Below are positions 10,994 to 20,533 of a DNA stretch of 64,000 bases, piece after piece (the stretch's first letter is position 1; each line of letters opens with the position of its first letter). This DNA comes from Cepaea hortensis (taxonomy: Eukaryota > Mollusca > Gastropoda > Stylommatophora > Helicidae). The stretch is from assembly GCA_963921405.1 (NCBI GenBank), contig OY992876.1:50772383-50836382 (forward strand), given 5' to 3'. The notes beneath the pieces were generated by a model. The model ran no database searches. It was not told where the DNA came from and saw nothing but the letters and a program-made list of their open reading frames with translations. Position numbers and translations under genes: made by a program.

Positions 10994-12216
10994 GTCCAAA
11001 ATCAAGGAATGCGAATCATAACTGGAAGCCTGAAGACAACGCCTATTAATAAACTAGAAAAGATCACTTGTTTACAACCAATGCAGTATAGAAGAGATAG
11101 CAGAGCTCAGCAACAAGTAGAAAAATTCAGAAGATTGACAGACCACCCTATGTATAACAGGTTTAATGGTTTTGGAAAGGGAAGACTGAAGCGTGACAAC
11201 TTTGTAGAAACTGCAAAACGAAAGATTAGGGCAGATCCCATACTTAACATATCAACAGTCAAACCTATTTACAATGCACACAAGTTTCCAGCTTGGAGAC
11301 AACTGCCTGAGATGATAGAAAACATTCCTGGTATTGAGAAAAAGAACACTCAGAATGAAACCGAAAGAAGAATAATAACCTTAAACTACATAAAAGAACA
11401 TTACCCAAGCAGCAATTGGACCCATGCATATACAGATGGATCAGACAAAAATTCAATAGAAAATGGAGGAGGAGGAGGAATTCTCCTAAATTTAAAAAAT
11501 GGAGTGGAAAAAAAACAGAGTCAGTGGCAACTGGAAAATTTTCAAGTAACTTCAAAGCGGAGGTAGAGGCTTTGAAAACTGCAGCAGAAATGCTCTTGGA
11601 GGAAAATAAAGAGAAGCAAATAGCTATCTTCACAGATGCAAAGTCAGCTGTCTCAATACTGAAGAGCAAAAACAGCACAGAACTGGCTGACCTAAGAGCA
11701 GCACTCCATGGTCTATGCCAGAAATCCAAAAAACTTGTAATACAGTGGATCCCATCACATTGCAGTATACCTGGAAATGAAGAGGCTGACAGACTAGCGA
11801 AAGAGGGTGGACGACTACCACAGCCTGACATAGACATAACCTATAATGAGGCAAAGAGGTTTATAAAAAGCACTTATAGAATCAAATGGGAATCAGAGCA
11901 TCCAGGCCACCAGAAGGATGATGCATATTACAAACTCGACCGAAGAGAACAAGTAGCAATCTTCAGACTCCGCACAGGACATAACAGGCTGAAATATCAC
12001 TTGTTCAATAAACTAAAGATAGGAGATAGCGATGGATGTAATTGTGGAACTGGTAAAATGACAGCTAAACATTTGCTGCAGGAGTGCCCAACGTATGCAG
12101 AACAGAGAAAGATATTTTGGCCCACACCTGCTTCATTTGAGGACAAGCTTTATGGAGATATCAACACGCTCAAGTTGACTGCAGCTTACTTTAACTACAT
12201 TCAGGTTGACATTTAA
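10994..12216 (+). pseudogene. LINE RT C-terminus and RNase H domain
   Basis: The LINE resumes after the Penelope-like insertion. First the RT C-terminal block (VQNQGMRIITGSLKTTPI), then RNase H: HAYTDGSDKN (Asp), a frameshift at a run of A near 11508-11516, then KAEVEALKTA (Glu), IFTDAKSAV (Asp) and GNEEADRLAKEG (Asp). A cysteine/histidine tail follows (CNCGTGKMTAKHLLQECP), as in many I-clade-type elements. The stop is at 12214-12216. The four acidic residues are all present; only the A-run shift breaks the domain. Confidence 0.87.
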
Positions 12217-12930
12217 AGGTGCATGAAGAAGTATTTAGACTGCCGCACTTCATACCACAGGTATGTCAGTTACAAAAAGTGTCCCAGAGGCATGAAACGG
12301 ATTATTGCTTGGATAGCAAATCCATTATGTGGAAAGTCCGAATCAAAAGCTCACTGTGAGGGCTTCATAAAAGGTGGAAAAAGTGTCCTAGTGGCACGAA
12401 ATGGAATATTGATTGGATAGCAAATCCATTACGTGGAAAGTCCGAATCGAAAGCTCACTGTGTGGATGTCATCTGCAGACTGCATTCTTCTGGTTTCCGG
12501 AGGAACAGCCTATGGTGAACGGAAGGCCCAATATACGGAAGTGAGGCTAAGCAGCCATGTGCAGGACGTGACGATTCCTTGCGTGAGCCCAGTACCAGAG
12601 AGCTGTTTGATGGCTCTGCAAGTATGGAAGCCTCCTTGGATGGCGGGGAATGCCCATGGTCTGCCCCTGCCTTCCCTTGAGGGTTGACCAGAATGTCTTT
12701 GGCTGTTCTATATGGGCCAGCTAGGATGGGGGATAACATCACAACAGTGAGATTCAAACGTCCTAAGAAACCCCCGGGAAGGTTAACCCGGTCAACAAAT
12801 GCCCGCAGAAGTCGGATGTGTCGGCCTAACGGTGCAAGAACGCAGCTCTGCTGTACACAGGCACAACGCAGTCACGTCCGAAAAATAAAAATTCGGATGA
12901 ACGCAGAAGAAGCAGAAGAAGAAGAAGAAG
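12217..12930 (+). other. LINE 3' UTR with an internal tandem duplication and (GAA)n tail
   Basis: About 100 bases are duplicated in tandem: the block around GTGTCCCAGAGGCATGAAAC, TTGGATAGCAAATCCATTA and GTGGAAAGTCCGAATCAAAA occurs at about 12273-12362 and again at 12375-12462. The UTR ends in GAAGAAGCAGAAGAAGAAG. Frames here have no domain. Confidence 0.65.
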
Positions 12931-13084
12931 TATGTGCTATTGAATTTAGCTTCCATTATTACGTATACTGAGTAGGGGCGGGCGGGATTTTTAGGTAGGA
13001 AATACAAAAGGGGGGAATGACGTTCTGAAAATATGGTGAAGGGGGGCACGGGCCGAAAAAGGTTGAGAACCACTATAGTATGAA

Positions 13085-13965
13085 GTGCGTATCTGTCGGG
13101 AAATAATGGACATGGCTAAGGACGTTGGCCCACACACTTCAATATGTCGGAAAGTAATGGACACGGTGAAAGACGTTGGCCCAACCACCTCAATATGTCG
13201 GGAAATAAAGGACACGGTGAAAGACGTTGGCCAAACCACCTCAATATGTCGGGAAATAAAGGACACGGTGAAAGACGTTGGCCCAGCCACGTCAATATGT
13301 CGGGAAGTAATGGACACGGTGAAAGACGTTGGCCCACCCACGTCAATATGTCGGAAAATAATGAACACGGTTAGGACGTTGGCCCAGCCACGTCAATATG
13401 TCGGAAAATAATGGACACGGTGAAGGACGTTGGCCCAGCCACGTCAATATGTTGGAAAATAATGGACACGGTGAAGGACGTTGGCCCAGCCACGTCAATA
13501 TGTCGGAAAATAATGGACACGGTGAAGGACGTTGGCCCAGCCAAGTCAATATGTCGGAAAATAATGGACAAGATGAAGGAAATTGGCCCAGCCACGTCAA
13601 TATTTCGGAAAATAATGGACACGGTGAAGGACGTTGGCCCACCCATGTCAGTATGTCGGAAGTAATGGACACGATGAAGGACGTTGGCCCACCGACGTCA
13701 ATATGTCGAGAATTAATTAACATGGTGAAGTACGTTGTCCCACCCACGTCAATATGTCGGGAATTAATGAACACAGTGAAGGACGTTGGCCCACCGACGT
13801 CAATATATCGGGAAATCATGGACACGATAAAGGACTTAGTCCCACCCATGTCAATATGTCGGGAAATGATGGACAAGATGAAGGACGTTGTCCCACCCAC
13901 GTCCAAATTTCGGGAAGTAATGGACACAGTGAATGACGTTGGTCCACCCACATCAATATGTCCTA
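13085..13965. repeat. 51-bp satellite array (about 17 units)
   Basis: The unit contains CAATATGTCGGGAAATAATG, GACACGGTGAAGGACGTTGG and CCCACCCACGT. Successive AATATGTCGG starts are 51 bases apart (for example 13141 and 13192). Because 51 is a multiple of three and the unit lacks stops in several frames, long frames appear on both strands with a 17-residue periodicity. It begins one base after the hAT target duplication. Confidence 0.95.
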
Positions 13966-14100
13966 TGCAGCGGTGGTATAATGAAAAGTTCTCTAGCCCA
14001 ACAAGATTGTGGTCCCTGTAGCCGCGTGATTATAGTTTTCTAAATCGTAAGTTCAACCCAGTCTAATATATAATATAATGTGTATATTTAACGACTGTAC
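13966..14100. other. Short unassigned stretch
   Basis: A/T-rich spacer between the satellite and an inverted repeat; nothing recognised. Confidence 0.4.
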
Positions 14101-14208
14101 AGTGTTTGAAAATATTTTGCTGTTCCAAGTTTTTCATTCACCCTCTGTACAGTTAATGCAACATAATAGGTAAATACAAAACTTGGACTGGCAATATTTT
14201 CAAACACT
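14101..14208. repeat. Imperfect inverted repeat, arms about 31-33 bp
   Basis: The left arm (14101-14133) starts AGTGTTTGAAAATATT. The right arm (14178-14208) is its imperfect reverse complement, ending AATATTTTCAAACACT. The spacer is about 44 bases. It could be the core of a small foldback or MITE-like element, but no target duplication was seen. Confidence 0.55.
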
Positions 14209-14461
14209 CTTTCATCACTCTTCATTCTCAGTTTAATGGTGTAAGTTGTCGTAGGAGGTCCATCGGCTCTTGATAATGAAAAATCAGTCGTTGTAGGAGT
14301 TGGTTGGGTTCAGTATAAGGTTTACCACTGCAACAGGCTCAATCAGTCGATATTTATTCACCAGCCACTATTAATCAGGATAATATAAAGGGAGGTTGCT
14401 GTGGCGTTAACACAATAGAAATGAATACTGTTGATAAAACACATAACTATCATACGTCTTG
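14209..14461. other. Stretch with no recognised feature
   Basis: No recognisable domain, repeat or RNA-like fold. Confidence 0.35.
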
Positions 14462-15003
14462 TCCCTGCACAAGTCTAACATTCTTCTTCTTCAGCGTTCC
14501 GAGCCATTGAGGTTCTTTGCTGCAAATACAATCCGTCTCCATTCGTCTCTCTGGTGGACCTTCTCTTGCCAGTCGTTGATTCCAAGTGCTTGTAGGTCTG
14601 TACATGTATTATCTCTCCACCGCCTTCTTGGTCTACCTCGGGGTCTACGGTCATTTATTTCCTGAGTGTAAGCGAGTTTTGTTTCCCTATTATCTTCCAT
14701 TCTTTCTATATGCCCCAGCCATTGTAGTCTATTAGCCTTCATGATACCAGTGATTAGCGGGGACTTAAACAGATCATAAATGTCTTTGTTACTTCTTCTT
14801 TTCCACTCTCCACTTTGTGTATCCCTAATGGGTCCAAAGATGCGTCTTAAAATGTTGTTCTCAAAGGTTTGTAACAAGGCTTCGTCTCCTTTCGTTGTAC
14901 TCCAGGTTTCAGAGCCATACAGCACAACTGGTCTGATCAGTGTTTTGTATATTGTGATTTTGGTGTTACGAGATAGCGCCTTTGATTTTAGTAGATGTTC
15001 TTA
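14462..15003 (-). pseudogene. LINE RT C-terminal fragment, second family, GAA tail
   Basis: On the minus strand an uninterrupted frame reads HLLKSKALSRNTKITIYKTL, then VVLYGSETW, ILRRIFGPI, RLQWLGHIERM and GRPRRRWRD, ending NLNGSER. This is the C-terminal region of an endonuclease-RT LINE distinct from the RTE-like family that dominates the window (different block after LYGSETW). The stop is followed at once by GAAGAAGAAGAAT, a tail in the same motif that grows to long tracts elsewhere. It is 5'-truncated at about 15003, next to a SINE-1 relic. Confidence 0.82.
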
Positions 15004-15015
15004 AAACACATAAAA

Positions 15016-15110
15016 TATTGCATGTCCTTTGCAGGACGTAGCGATCAACCCCAGCTTCCGGTCGATTTTCTAGGCCATTCTGCGATCAGTATTTTGCAAT
15101 TACCCTAAGT
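15016..15110 (-). mobile_element. Partial SINE-1 copy
   Basis: The 3' hallmark is recognisable (CCTGCAAAGGACATGCAA on the minus strand) with part of the conserved middle; the head is missing. It sits at the truncated end of the LINE fragment. Confidence 0.55.
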
Positions 15111-15174
15111 CTTGGTCGTAAACTGGTCAATGACTCTAAGCTCCGACAGGCGGACAGTTGGAGAAATGCATTGC

Positions 15175-15290
15175 TGATCCAACATCTTCTGTAACTTGTC
15201 CTGTTTCAGGTGTGTTGGTCTTAACTTTCTCCAGGTTTCCCTTGTGACCCTTTGAAAATAAAAGTTCATTCGTTCGTTCGTTCAGGAGTA
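15175..15290 (+). mobile_element. LINE 3' end with (TTCG)n tail
   Basis: The segment TTGTGACCCTTTGAAAATAA followed by AAGTTCATTCGTTCGTTCG matches the end at 29290-29425 (TTGTTACCCTTTTAAAATAA then AGTTCGTTCGTTCG). An AATAAA just before a short tetranucleotide tail is the form of a LINE or SINE 3' end. Only the terminal part is present. Confidence 0.5.
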
Positions 15291-15409
15291 AACAAGGCAG
15301 GCCAGAGAGGATTCATGCTGCATGGTTAACACTTGGTCTCTCGACGTCAGCCCAGTCTGTGTACTAGAGAGAGATATAACTCGATCCGTGTTCCAGTTGT
15401 AGTTATTTT

Positions 15410-16135
15410 GCCTTTTTTGAAGAACACTGTAACAAGCAATCGTCTGTCAGAACGCAAGGTGCCAGTACAGCACAGTAGTAGTACAATTTGCCATAGCTGT
15501 CTATACGAGAAATCAAGGTTGAAGTCCAAACTGACGTGTTTAGGAAACGATTCCGCTACCTCGTTCCCTTAATCTACTGTTCGAATATTGCAATTCTTTG
15601 CCTCTTGTTAGTTAGTTAGTTAGTTAGTCGCGGTTCCAACTTCACAGCAACGGGTCGTCCCCATTATGCTCCATTCCTGTGCCAGTGAATAGCAGACAAA
15701 ACACTCCCCACTGCCCAATGTGAAAAGTGGAAAAGACAAGAGTCTCGACAAACAACAGCCCGCACAGATACACTGCATAATGCCGCCGCCAGAATGTCAA
15801 CACAATAGTCCCCCACAAAACACCCAGTTCATTTCTGATGGAATCGGCAGTCATTTTTCTATCTGGATGTTTCCTAGGATGTTCACCCACACAGTCCACG
15901 AAATACAGTTCATCGTCGACGGCAGTGGCAGTCAACCAGAAGCCCAGCAGCCACGCATTTCTGCATAAGGCAAAAACTGGTCAACTCTGGGACATAGCCA
16001 TCTGTAATCGCTCCGAACATGCAGTCACGTTCCAAAAAACCTCAGGCAGATTCAAAAGCATTTCACATGAAACTCACAGCTCACAGTGTCGCACCACGCA
16101 CTCACTCAGTTGCCTCTTGTGCTCAGGTACACTAA
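15410..16135. repeat. Dispersed repeat X, copy 1
   Basis: The part from (GTTA)n and GTTAGTCGCGGTTCCAACTT onward matches 21845-22515 in order: GTGAAAAGTGGAA, AGAGTCTCGACAAAC, CAGCCCGCACAG, CTGCATAATGCCGC, CTGCATAAGGCAA, GAACATGCAGT, CTCACAGTGTCGC. The segment before the GTTA run (CGTCTGTCAGAACGCAAGGTG) also matches the spacer inside the long GTTA array near 46970. It is probably a LINE or SINE-like element of unknown class; no coding domain is seen. Confidence 0.65.
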
Positions 16136-17213
16136 CTATACACGATGAAGCGCTGACATGTTTCGTAGCAGGTCACGAATACCAGTGAGAACTACGCTGT
16201 CATGCATTCGGTTTGGTGTATGCATTTTTTTATTCCAGGTCGAGTAAATAGTCACATTAACTTGCACAATGTTATAATGGACAATTGAACATATGGTTAT
16301 ATATCATCACAGCAAACCTTTATTTTGTTGACAACATTTAATTGACTGACTATGAGAATGTCTAAATTGATAACACAACTGGGTCTTTTCTAGGTCTGGA
16401 CCTAATTTAATGAACTGGAAGAAACTGCAACTTAAAACATTTTATTGCGCTTAGATCTCAAAATGTATTTTTATGAATAAAAGTTACAAGCGTAGTGGTA
16501 GTCTGAACATTACTGCTGCAAGAATAAACCAACAAACAACCAAACACAGTCTTGGCGGGAACCAGCTATGGACATGTGAAGTGCAAGGCATTTCTAAGCC
16601 TGAATGCATGGCGGGATAGACGGTCAGTCGTTCCTGGCCACAGCGAACGTTGAGAATTGACCTAAACTCTCGTTCAATCGTGTTCATGCCATAGTCAGAA
16701 CAACATCCTGACCATGACAGCAAGGAGCCACCACTACTGCTCCATCCTCCATCATAACTCGTTCCTGACACAGAAACACGCTGTACCGTTATCGTTTACT
16801 TTTTACCTGACAATCCACTTTTCTTTTCTGTAACTGTGTACTTTCCAAACATTTATTTTTTAGTTTCCTAGCAACCACTTTACTTTGTCTATTCCTTTTC
16901 TAATTGCTACATTAACGCTTTCAGGCTCTGACGGTGTTTACTCTAATTTATTGTGATTCCATAATGACTTAATTATAAAGAATATTTGTCTGGGATCGAA
17001 ATAATTGAACTTCTATTGGCATAATTGAAAATAATGGCTACATGTTATAACAAAAATATACAGAAAATATTTTTTTTTCAAGAAGAAACTTTCACCAAAA
17101 AAAAGCAGGTAATTGTGAACTTATCAGATAATACAATATATCAATCAGAGGAAACATTTATTGACATGCGTTCATTTTTGCTGCCTCTGACACATTCCAG
17201 ATGTGTCGACATA
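16136..17213. other. Long stretch with no recognised feature
   Basis: About 1.1 kb, A/T-rich. Frames at 16484-16771 (minus) and 17025-17297 (plus) have no recognisable domain. I see no repeat or RNA gene. Confidence 0.4.
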
Positions 17214-17660
17214 ATTACGCAGATTGTCTCAATGGACTCAATGTATAAAAATGGTGCAGGAATTTCTCAACGAACTGTATACATAACAACTGTGTAGATT
17301 GTCTCAACGGAATGTATACATAACAACTATGTAGATTGTCTCAACGGATTCTGTAATAACAACTGTGTAGATTGTCTCAACGGAATGTATACATAACAAC
17401 TATGTAGATTGTCTCAACGGATTCTGTAATAACAACTGCGTAGATTGTCTGAACGGACTATACATAAAAATTATGTAGATTGTCTCAACGGACTGTATAC
17501 ATAACAACTATGTAGTTTGTCTCAACGGACTCTATACGTAACAACTGTGTAGATTGTTTCAACGGATTCTGTACATAACAACTGTATAGACTGTCTCAAA
17601 GAACTCTACATAGTAAATGTGTACATGGTCTCAACGGACTCTATGCTCTATGGTGTGGGC
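17214..17660. repeat. Minisatellite, unit about 34-38 bp
   Basis: About a dozen units of GTAGATTGTCTCAACGGA followed by (C/A)TGTATACATAACAACTAT, with length variants where TATACATA is shortened. Confidence 0.9.
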
Positions 17661-17749
17661 AACAGATGTGGGACATGCCGACTGTGGTCGGTGGTCACGG
17701 TCAAAGTATAGCTGTGTCTGGCTATGAATGGTAATTTTATCCCTCGATG

Positions 17750-17875
17750 TTACAGCTTCAATTGCTATCACTCAGTTTTACAGCTTCAGTTGTTAGCATT
17801 CGATTATACAACTTCAATTATTCGCATGCTGTTTTACAGCTTCATTCGTGAGCGTTCGGTTTTACTGCTTAAATA
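17750..17875. repeat. Short tandem array, unit about 38 bp
   Basis: Four diverged units of TTTTACAGCTTCAATT and a following G(C/A)(A/G)TTCGG segment, directly before the LINE target site. Confidence 0.7.
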
Positions 17876-17913
17876 AGCTACATACAGCAGCTGTTGATTA
17901 ATCCATCCATCCA

Positions 17914-19605
17914 TCATGTGCCATGCCGGTAAGCGTGGGCGGTCATGTTCTGCCATCTCACTCGATCAACAGAGTCGTGGATCAGTTCCGTGTTTTTGTC
18001 TCGACCATGCCACAAGGCCAAGCCATCCAGATACTTGTTTCTAGGTCTTCCCCTTGGTCTGTTCCCCTCGATCTTACCAGTTGTCACCAAGTTCTCCAAA
18101 TCATTTCTTCTCATAACATGCCCAAAAAATTGTGACTGTCTACGTCTAATGTCTCTGATCAGTTTACGATCTTCATTTGTTTCTTGAAGGACTTGTTCAT
18201 TGGTCTTTCTGGCTGTCCATGGTATTCTTTGCATTTTCCTCAGAAACCACATTTCTACAGCCATCAGATATTTTTCAGCCTGGCTGCTCATTGTCCAAGC
18301 TTCACATCCATATAAAAGTACAGGTTCTATGTAGCATCTCAACACTCTTTTTCTCGTTTCAATTGACATCTTTTTATTGGTCAGTATGTTTTTCATCTTG
18401 CTAAAGGCTACTTTTGCCATGGCGATTCTTGTTCTAATCTCTTCAAGGCATCTCCCATCAGATGTTATTACTGTTCCGAGGTAATTGTACCTATTCACTT
18501 GTTGAAGAGTATTCCCATTTACTTGTATATTACACTGTGGTATTTCGTTCTTCTTAGTGACGACCATAATCTGTGTCTTTTTACAATTTAATTCTAACCC
18601 TTGTTGTTCACTATGTGTAACAACCGCATCTACTAAATTTTGCAGGTCCTGTTCATTGTCTGCAATCAAGACTGTATCATCTGCATATCTAATGTTATTG
18701 ATGCATCGTCCCCCAATGTTGATTCCTTCCATATTTTCAATATTTCTGAAAATATTTTCACTGTACAGGGAAAACAGATCTGGAGACATTACACATCCCT
18801 GTCTCACACCTCTCTTAATAGGCTGATATTGGCTTACTTCATTATCAACTCTTATGGCAGCTTGTTGTTTCCAATATATGTTTTTTACAAGTCTAAGGTC
18901 TTTCCCATCAATTTGTAGATCTTCAAGCATCCTTATCATGTTGACATGTCTCACTTTATCAAAAGCCTTTGTGTAATCAATGAAGCAAAGGTGTAGATCT
19001 TTGTTTACTTCTATAGAACGTTCGATTACGGTTCTCAGTATATACACAGCATTTACTGTACCCTTGCCTACTACAAACCCACATTGTTCTTCTCCTATTT
19101 CAGGTTGTATTTTCCTCCTAACTCTTTGCATGATAATTCTTAGCAAAATCTTCGTGATGTGACTCATTATACTAATTGTTCGATGTTGATCACATTCCAA
19201 GGCTCCTGATTTCTTTGGGATTGCAATAAATACAGAATTACATAACTCATGAGGTATGTTTCCAGTATCATATATTGTATTAAGCAGACTGGTAACTTTA
19301 TCTATTCCATATTCTTCTAAAGCATTAATCATTTCTGTTGTGACGCTGTCTGGACCGGGGGTTTTGCCAGATTTCATATGATTAAGAGCATTCTGAACCT
19401 CCATCTTCAAAATTGCTGGCCCTTCATTGTTATTTTGAACAATATATTGTTCGTCTCTGCTATCGTCATAAAGGTTTTTCACGTAATCTGACCATACATG
19501 TAAAATCTGATCTTTTTCTATTATGACTCTTCCATCTTTTGTCTTTAGGCAGCCTGCTGATGTACGTGTTCTTTGATTAGTAATCTCCTGAATTCTTTTG
19601 TGCAT
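17914..19605 (-). CDS. LINE reverse transcriptase (563 codons, intact)
   Basis: An uninterrupted RT. Landmarks by residue: KSGKTPGPDSVTTEMI (79-94), CNSVFIAIPKKSGAL (122-136), HLCFIDYTKAFDKVRH (205-220, motif A with Asp210), KRGVRQGCVMSPDLFSLY (264-281, motif B), NNIRYADDTVLIAD (303-316, YADD at 307-310), then the thumb (RYNYLGTVITSDGR) and the C-terminal block FLRKMQRIPWTARKTN, FFGHVMRRNDLENL, GRPRNKYLDGL. Stop codons end it at 17914. The ATG at 19605-19603 overlaps the stop of the upstream endonuclease frame as TAATG, so this is either a translational unit or the point of a one-base lesion in a once-single ORF. Confidence 0.9.
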   Translation of the reverse strand: MHKRIQEITNQRTRTSAGCLKTKDGRVIIEKDQILHVWSDYVKNLYDDSRDEQYIVQNNNEGPAILKMEVQNALNHMKSGKTPGPDSVTTEMINALEEYGIDKVTSLLNTIYDTGNIPHELCNSVFIAIPKKSGALECDQHRTISIMSHITKILLRIIMQRVRRKIQPEIGEEQCGFVVGKGTVNAVYILRTVIERSIEVNKDLHLCFIDYTKAFDKVRHVNMIRMLEDLQIDGKDLRLVKNIYWKQQAAIRVDNEVSQYQPIKRGVRQGCVMSPDLFSLYSENIFRNIENMEGINIGGRCINNIRYADDTVLIADNEQDLQNLVDAVVTHSEQQGLELNCKKTQIMVVTKKNEIPQCNIQVNGNTLQQVNRYNYLGTVITSDGRCLEEIRTRIAMAKVAFSKMKNILTNKKMSIETRKRVLRCYIEPVLLYGCEAWTMSSQAEKYLMAVEMWFLRKMQRIPWTARKTNEQVLQETNEDRKLIRDIRRRQSQFFGHVMRRNDLENLVTTGKIEGNRPRGRPRNKYLDGLALWHGRDKNTELIHDSVDRVRWQNMTAHAYRHGT

Positions 19606-20526
19606 TAGTTTCGCATTTTTACTGTTGTGTTGTTTTTCAATTTCTCTGCAATTTTTCTCAAGCCATGTTTCTTTAGCCTCCTTACATAAGGTTCTGACTT
19701 TTCTGTGAATTTCTTCATATTTGGCAGGATTATTTTGTTCTGTCTTCTTGTTTCCATTAGTTGTAAAATTTCTTCAGTCATCCATGTCTTACGGCCAACT
19801 TTCTTTACTTTTGGAATAGTTTTTTCTGCTGCACAACTGATTGAATTCTTCAGCATTTCCCATTGATCATCTACATCTTGAAATAGGATCTCTAGATCAG
19901 ACAATAAATCAAATTTGTTCTTTACTTCTATGTTAAAATTATCTTGTATTTCTTTGTCAGTTTTCAATTTGCACAAGTCATATTTAGGGTTTCCTGCTGT
20001 ATACTTGACTTTCTTTAACTTTACCCTCAATGTGCCAGTAATTAATCTGTGATCACTGTAACAGTCTGCATTTGGAACTGTTTTTACAACTGTTAATGCA
20101 TTTCGAAACCTTTTGCTCATCAGGATGTAATCTATCTGGTTTTTAATCCTGCTGTCTGGACTCCTCCATGTCCATAATCTTCTAGGATGTTGTTTAAACC
20201 AGGTGTTTCCTACAACCAATTCTTGTTCTTTTGCCCATTCTACAAGTCTGTAACCTCTTTCATTTCTCTCTCCCAAACCATGGTTGCCTACACTGTATCC
20301 ATCGCTTTGCTTTCCTATTTTTGCGTTGAAATCACCCATTATGATATTTATTTCTGATTTTTTACAGTTCTTCAAAGCAGACTCCATGTCATTATAAAAT
20401 GCCTCTATACTTTCTTCACTGCTTTCACTTGTTGGGGCATATACTTGAATTACATTTATTTTAAAAGGTCTTCCGTTTAATTTTACTAATAGAACTCTGT
20501 CTGACACAGCCCAATATCCTTTGACA
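19605..20526 (-). CDS. LINE AP-like endonuclease, 5'-truncated
   Basis: An open frame of 300 codons from an internal ATG at 20507; coding sequence continues upstream to the truncation (KGYWAVSDRV). Landmarks: INVIQVYAPTSES, INIIMGDFNAKIG (catalytic Asp and Asn), LWTWRSPDS, NQIDYILMSKRF and YSDHRLITG (His). The N-terminal Asn and Glu motifs of the fold are lost by truncation, so it could not be active. The C-terminal linker ends in TVKMRN and TAA, which shares its last base with the ATG of the RT frame. Confidence 0.88.
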
Positions 20527-20533
20527 GATTAAT

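Larger units (their letters stand above)
6234..12930 (+). mobile_element. I-clade-like LINE (EN-RT-RNase H) inside hAT A, itself split by a Penelope-like element
   Basis: The left edge is where the match to hAT copy B ends (after ...GACTTGTTTT); the right edge is a (GAA)n tail just before TATGTGCTATT, where copy B resumes. The order is AP-type endonuclease, reverse transcriptase, RNase H, 3' UTR, GAA tail. A C-terminal RNase H after RT fits I, Nimb, Outcast or Ingi-type LINEs; I cannot choose among them. No ORF1 is present, so the copy is 5'-truncated just before the endonuclease. No clear target duplication is visible, perhaps because it was short or the tail expanded. The RT is split at 8732-8743 by the Penelope-like insertion. 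Confidence 0.85.
5992..13083. mobile_element. hAT element A with TSDs, filled by nested retroelements
   Basis: Terminal inverted repeats TAGTGGTTCTCAACC (6000-6014) and GGTTGAGAACCACTA (13061-13075) are a typical hAT-type end. The 8-bp flanks TGGTATGA (5992-5999) and TAGTATGA (13076-13083) match at 7 of 8 positions, as expected of a hAT target duplication. The element's own DNA is only 6000-6233 and about 12931-13075. These two pieces align end to end with the uninterrupted copy at 24563-25006, so everything between is a later insertion. The element is non-autonomous: no transposase is seen in either copy. Confidence 0.88.
17896..20533 (-). mobile_element. RTE-like LINE, best copy, 5'-truncated, with candidate 7-bp TSD
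   Basis: Minus-strand element at 17903-20526 flanked by GATTAAT at 17896-17902 and 20527-20533. The 3' end reads ...ACCGGCATGGCACATGATGG with a short GATG tail; the 5' end is cut inside the endonuclease (first readable residues KGYWAVSDRVLL). I call it RTE-like from the short endonuclease-RT layout and the absence of RNase H; clade assignment by eye is uncertain. The two ORFs are open throughout, unlike every other LINE in the window, so this is the youngest copy. Confidence 0.85.

Noticed and set aside
13343..14021. Frames of about 200 residues on both strands
   Set aside because: A 51-bp satellite whose period is a multiple of three; openness on both strands points to the repeat.
17914..20526. 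Host gene resembling craniofacial development protein 2 (from the endonuclease)
   Set aside because: That name comes from LINE endonuclease similarity; here RT follows directly and the unit is flanked by a duplication.
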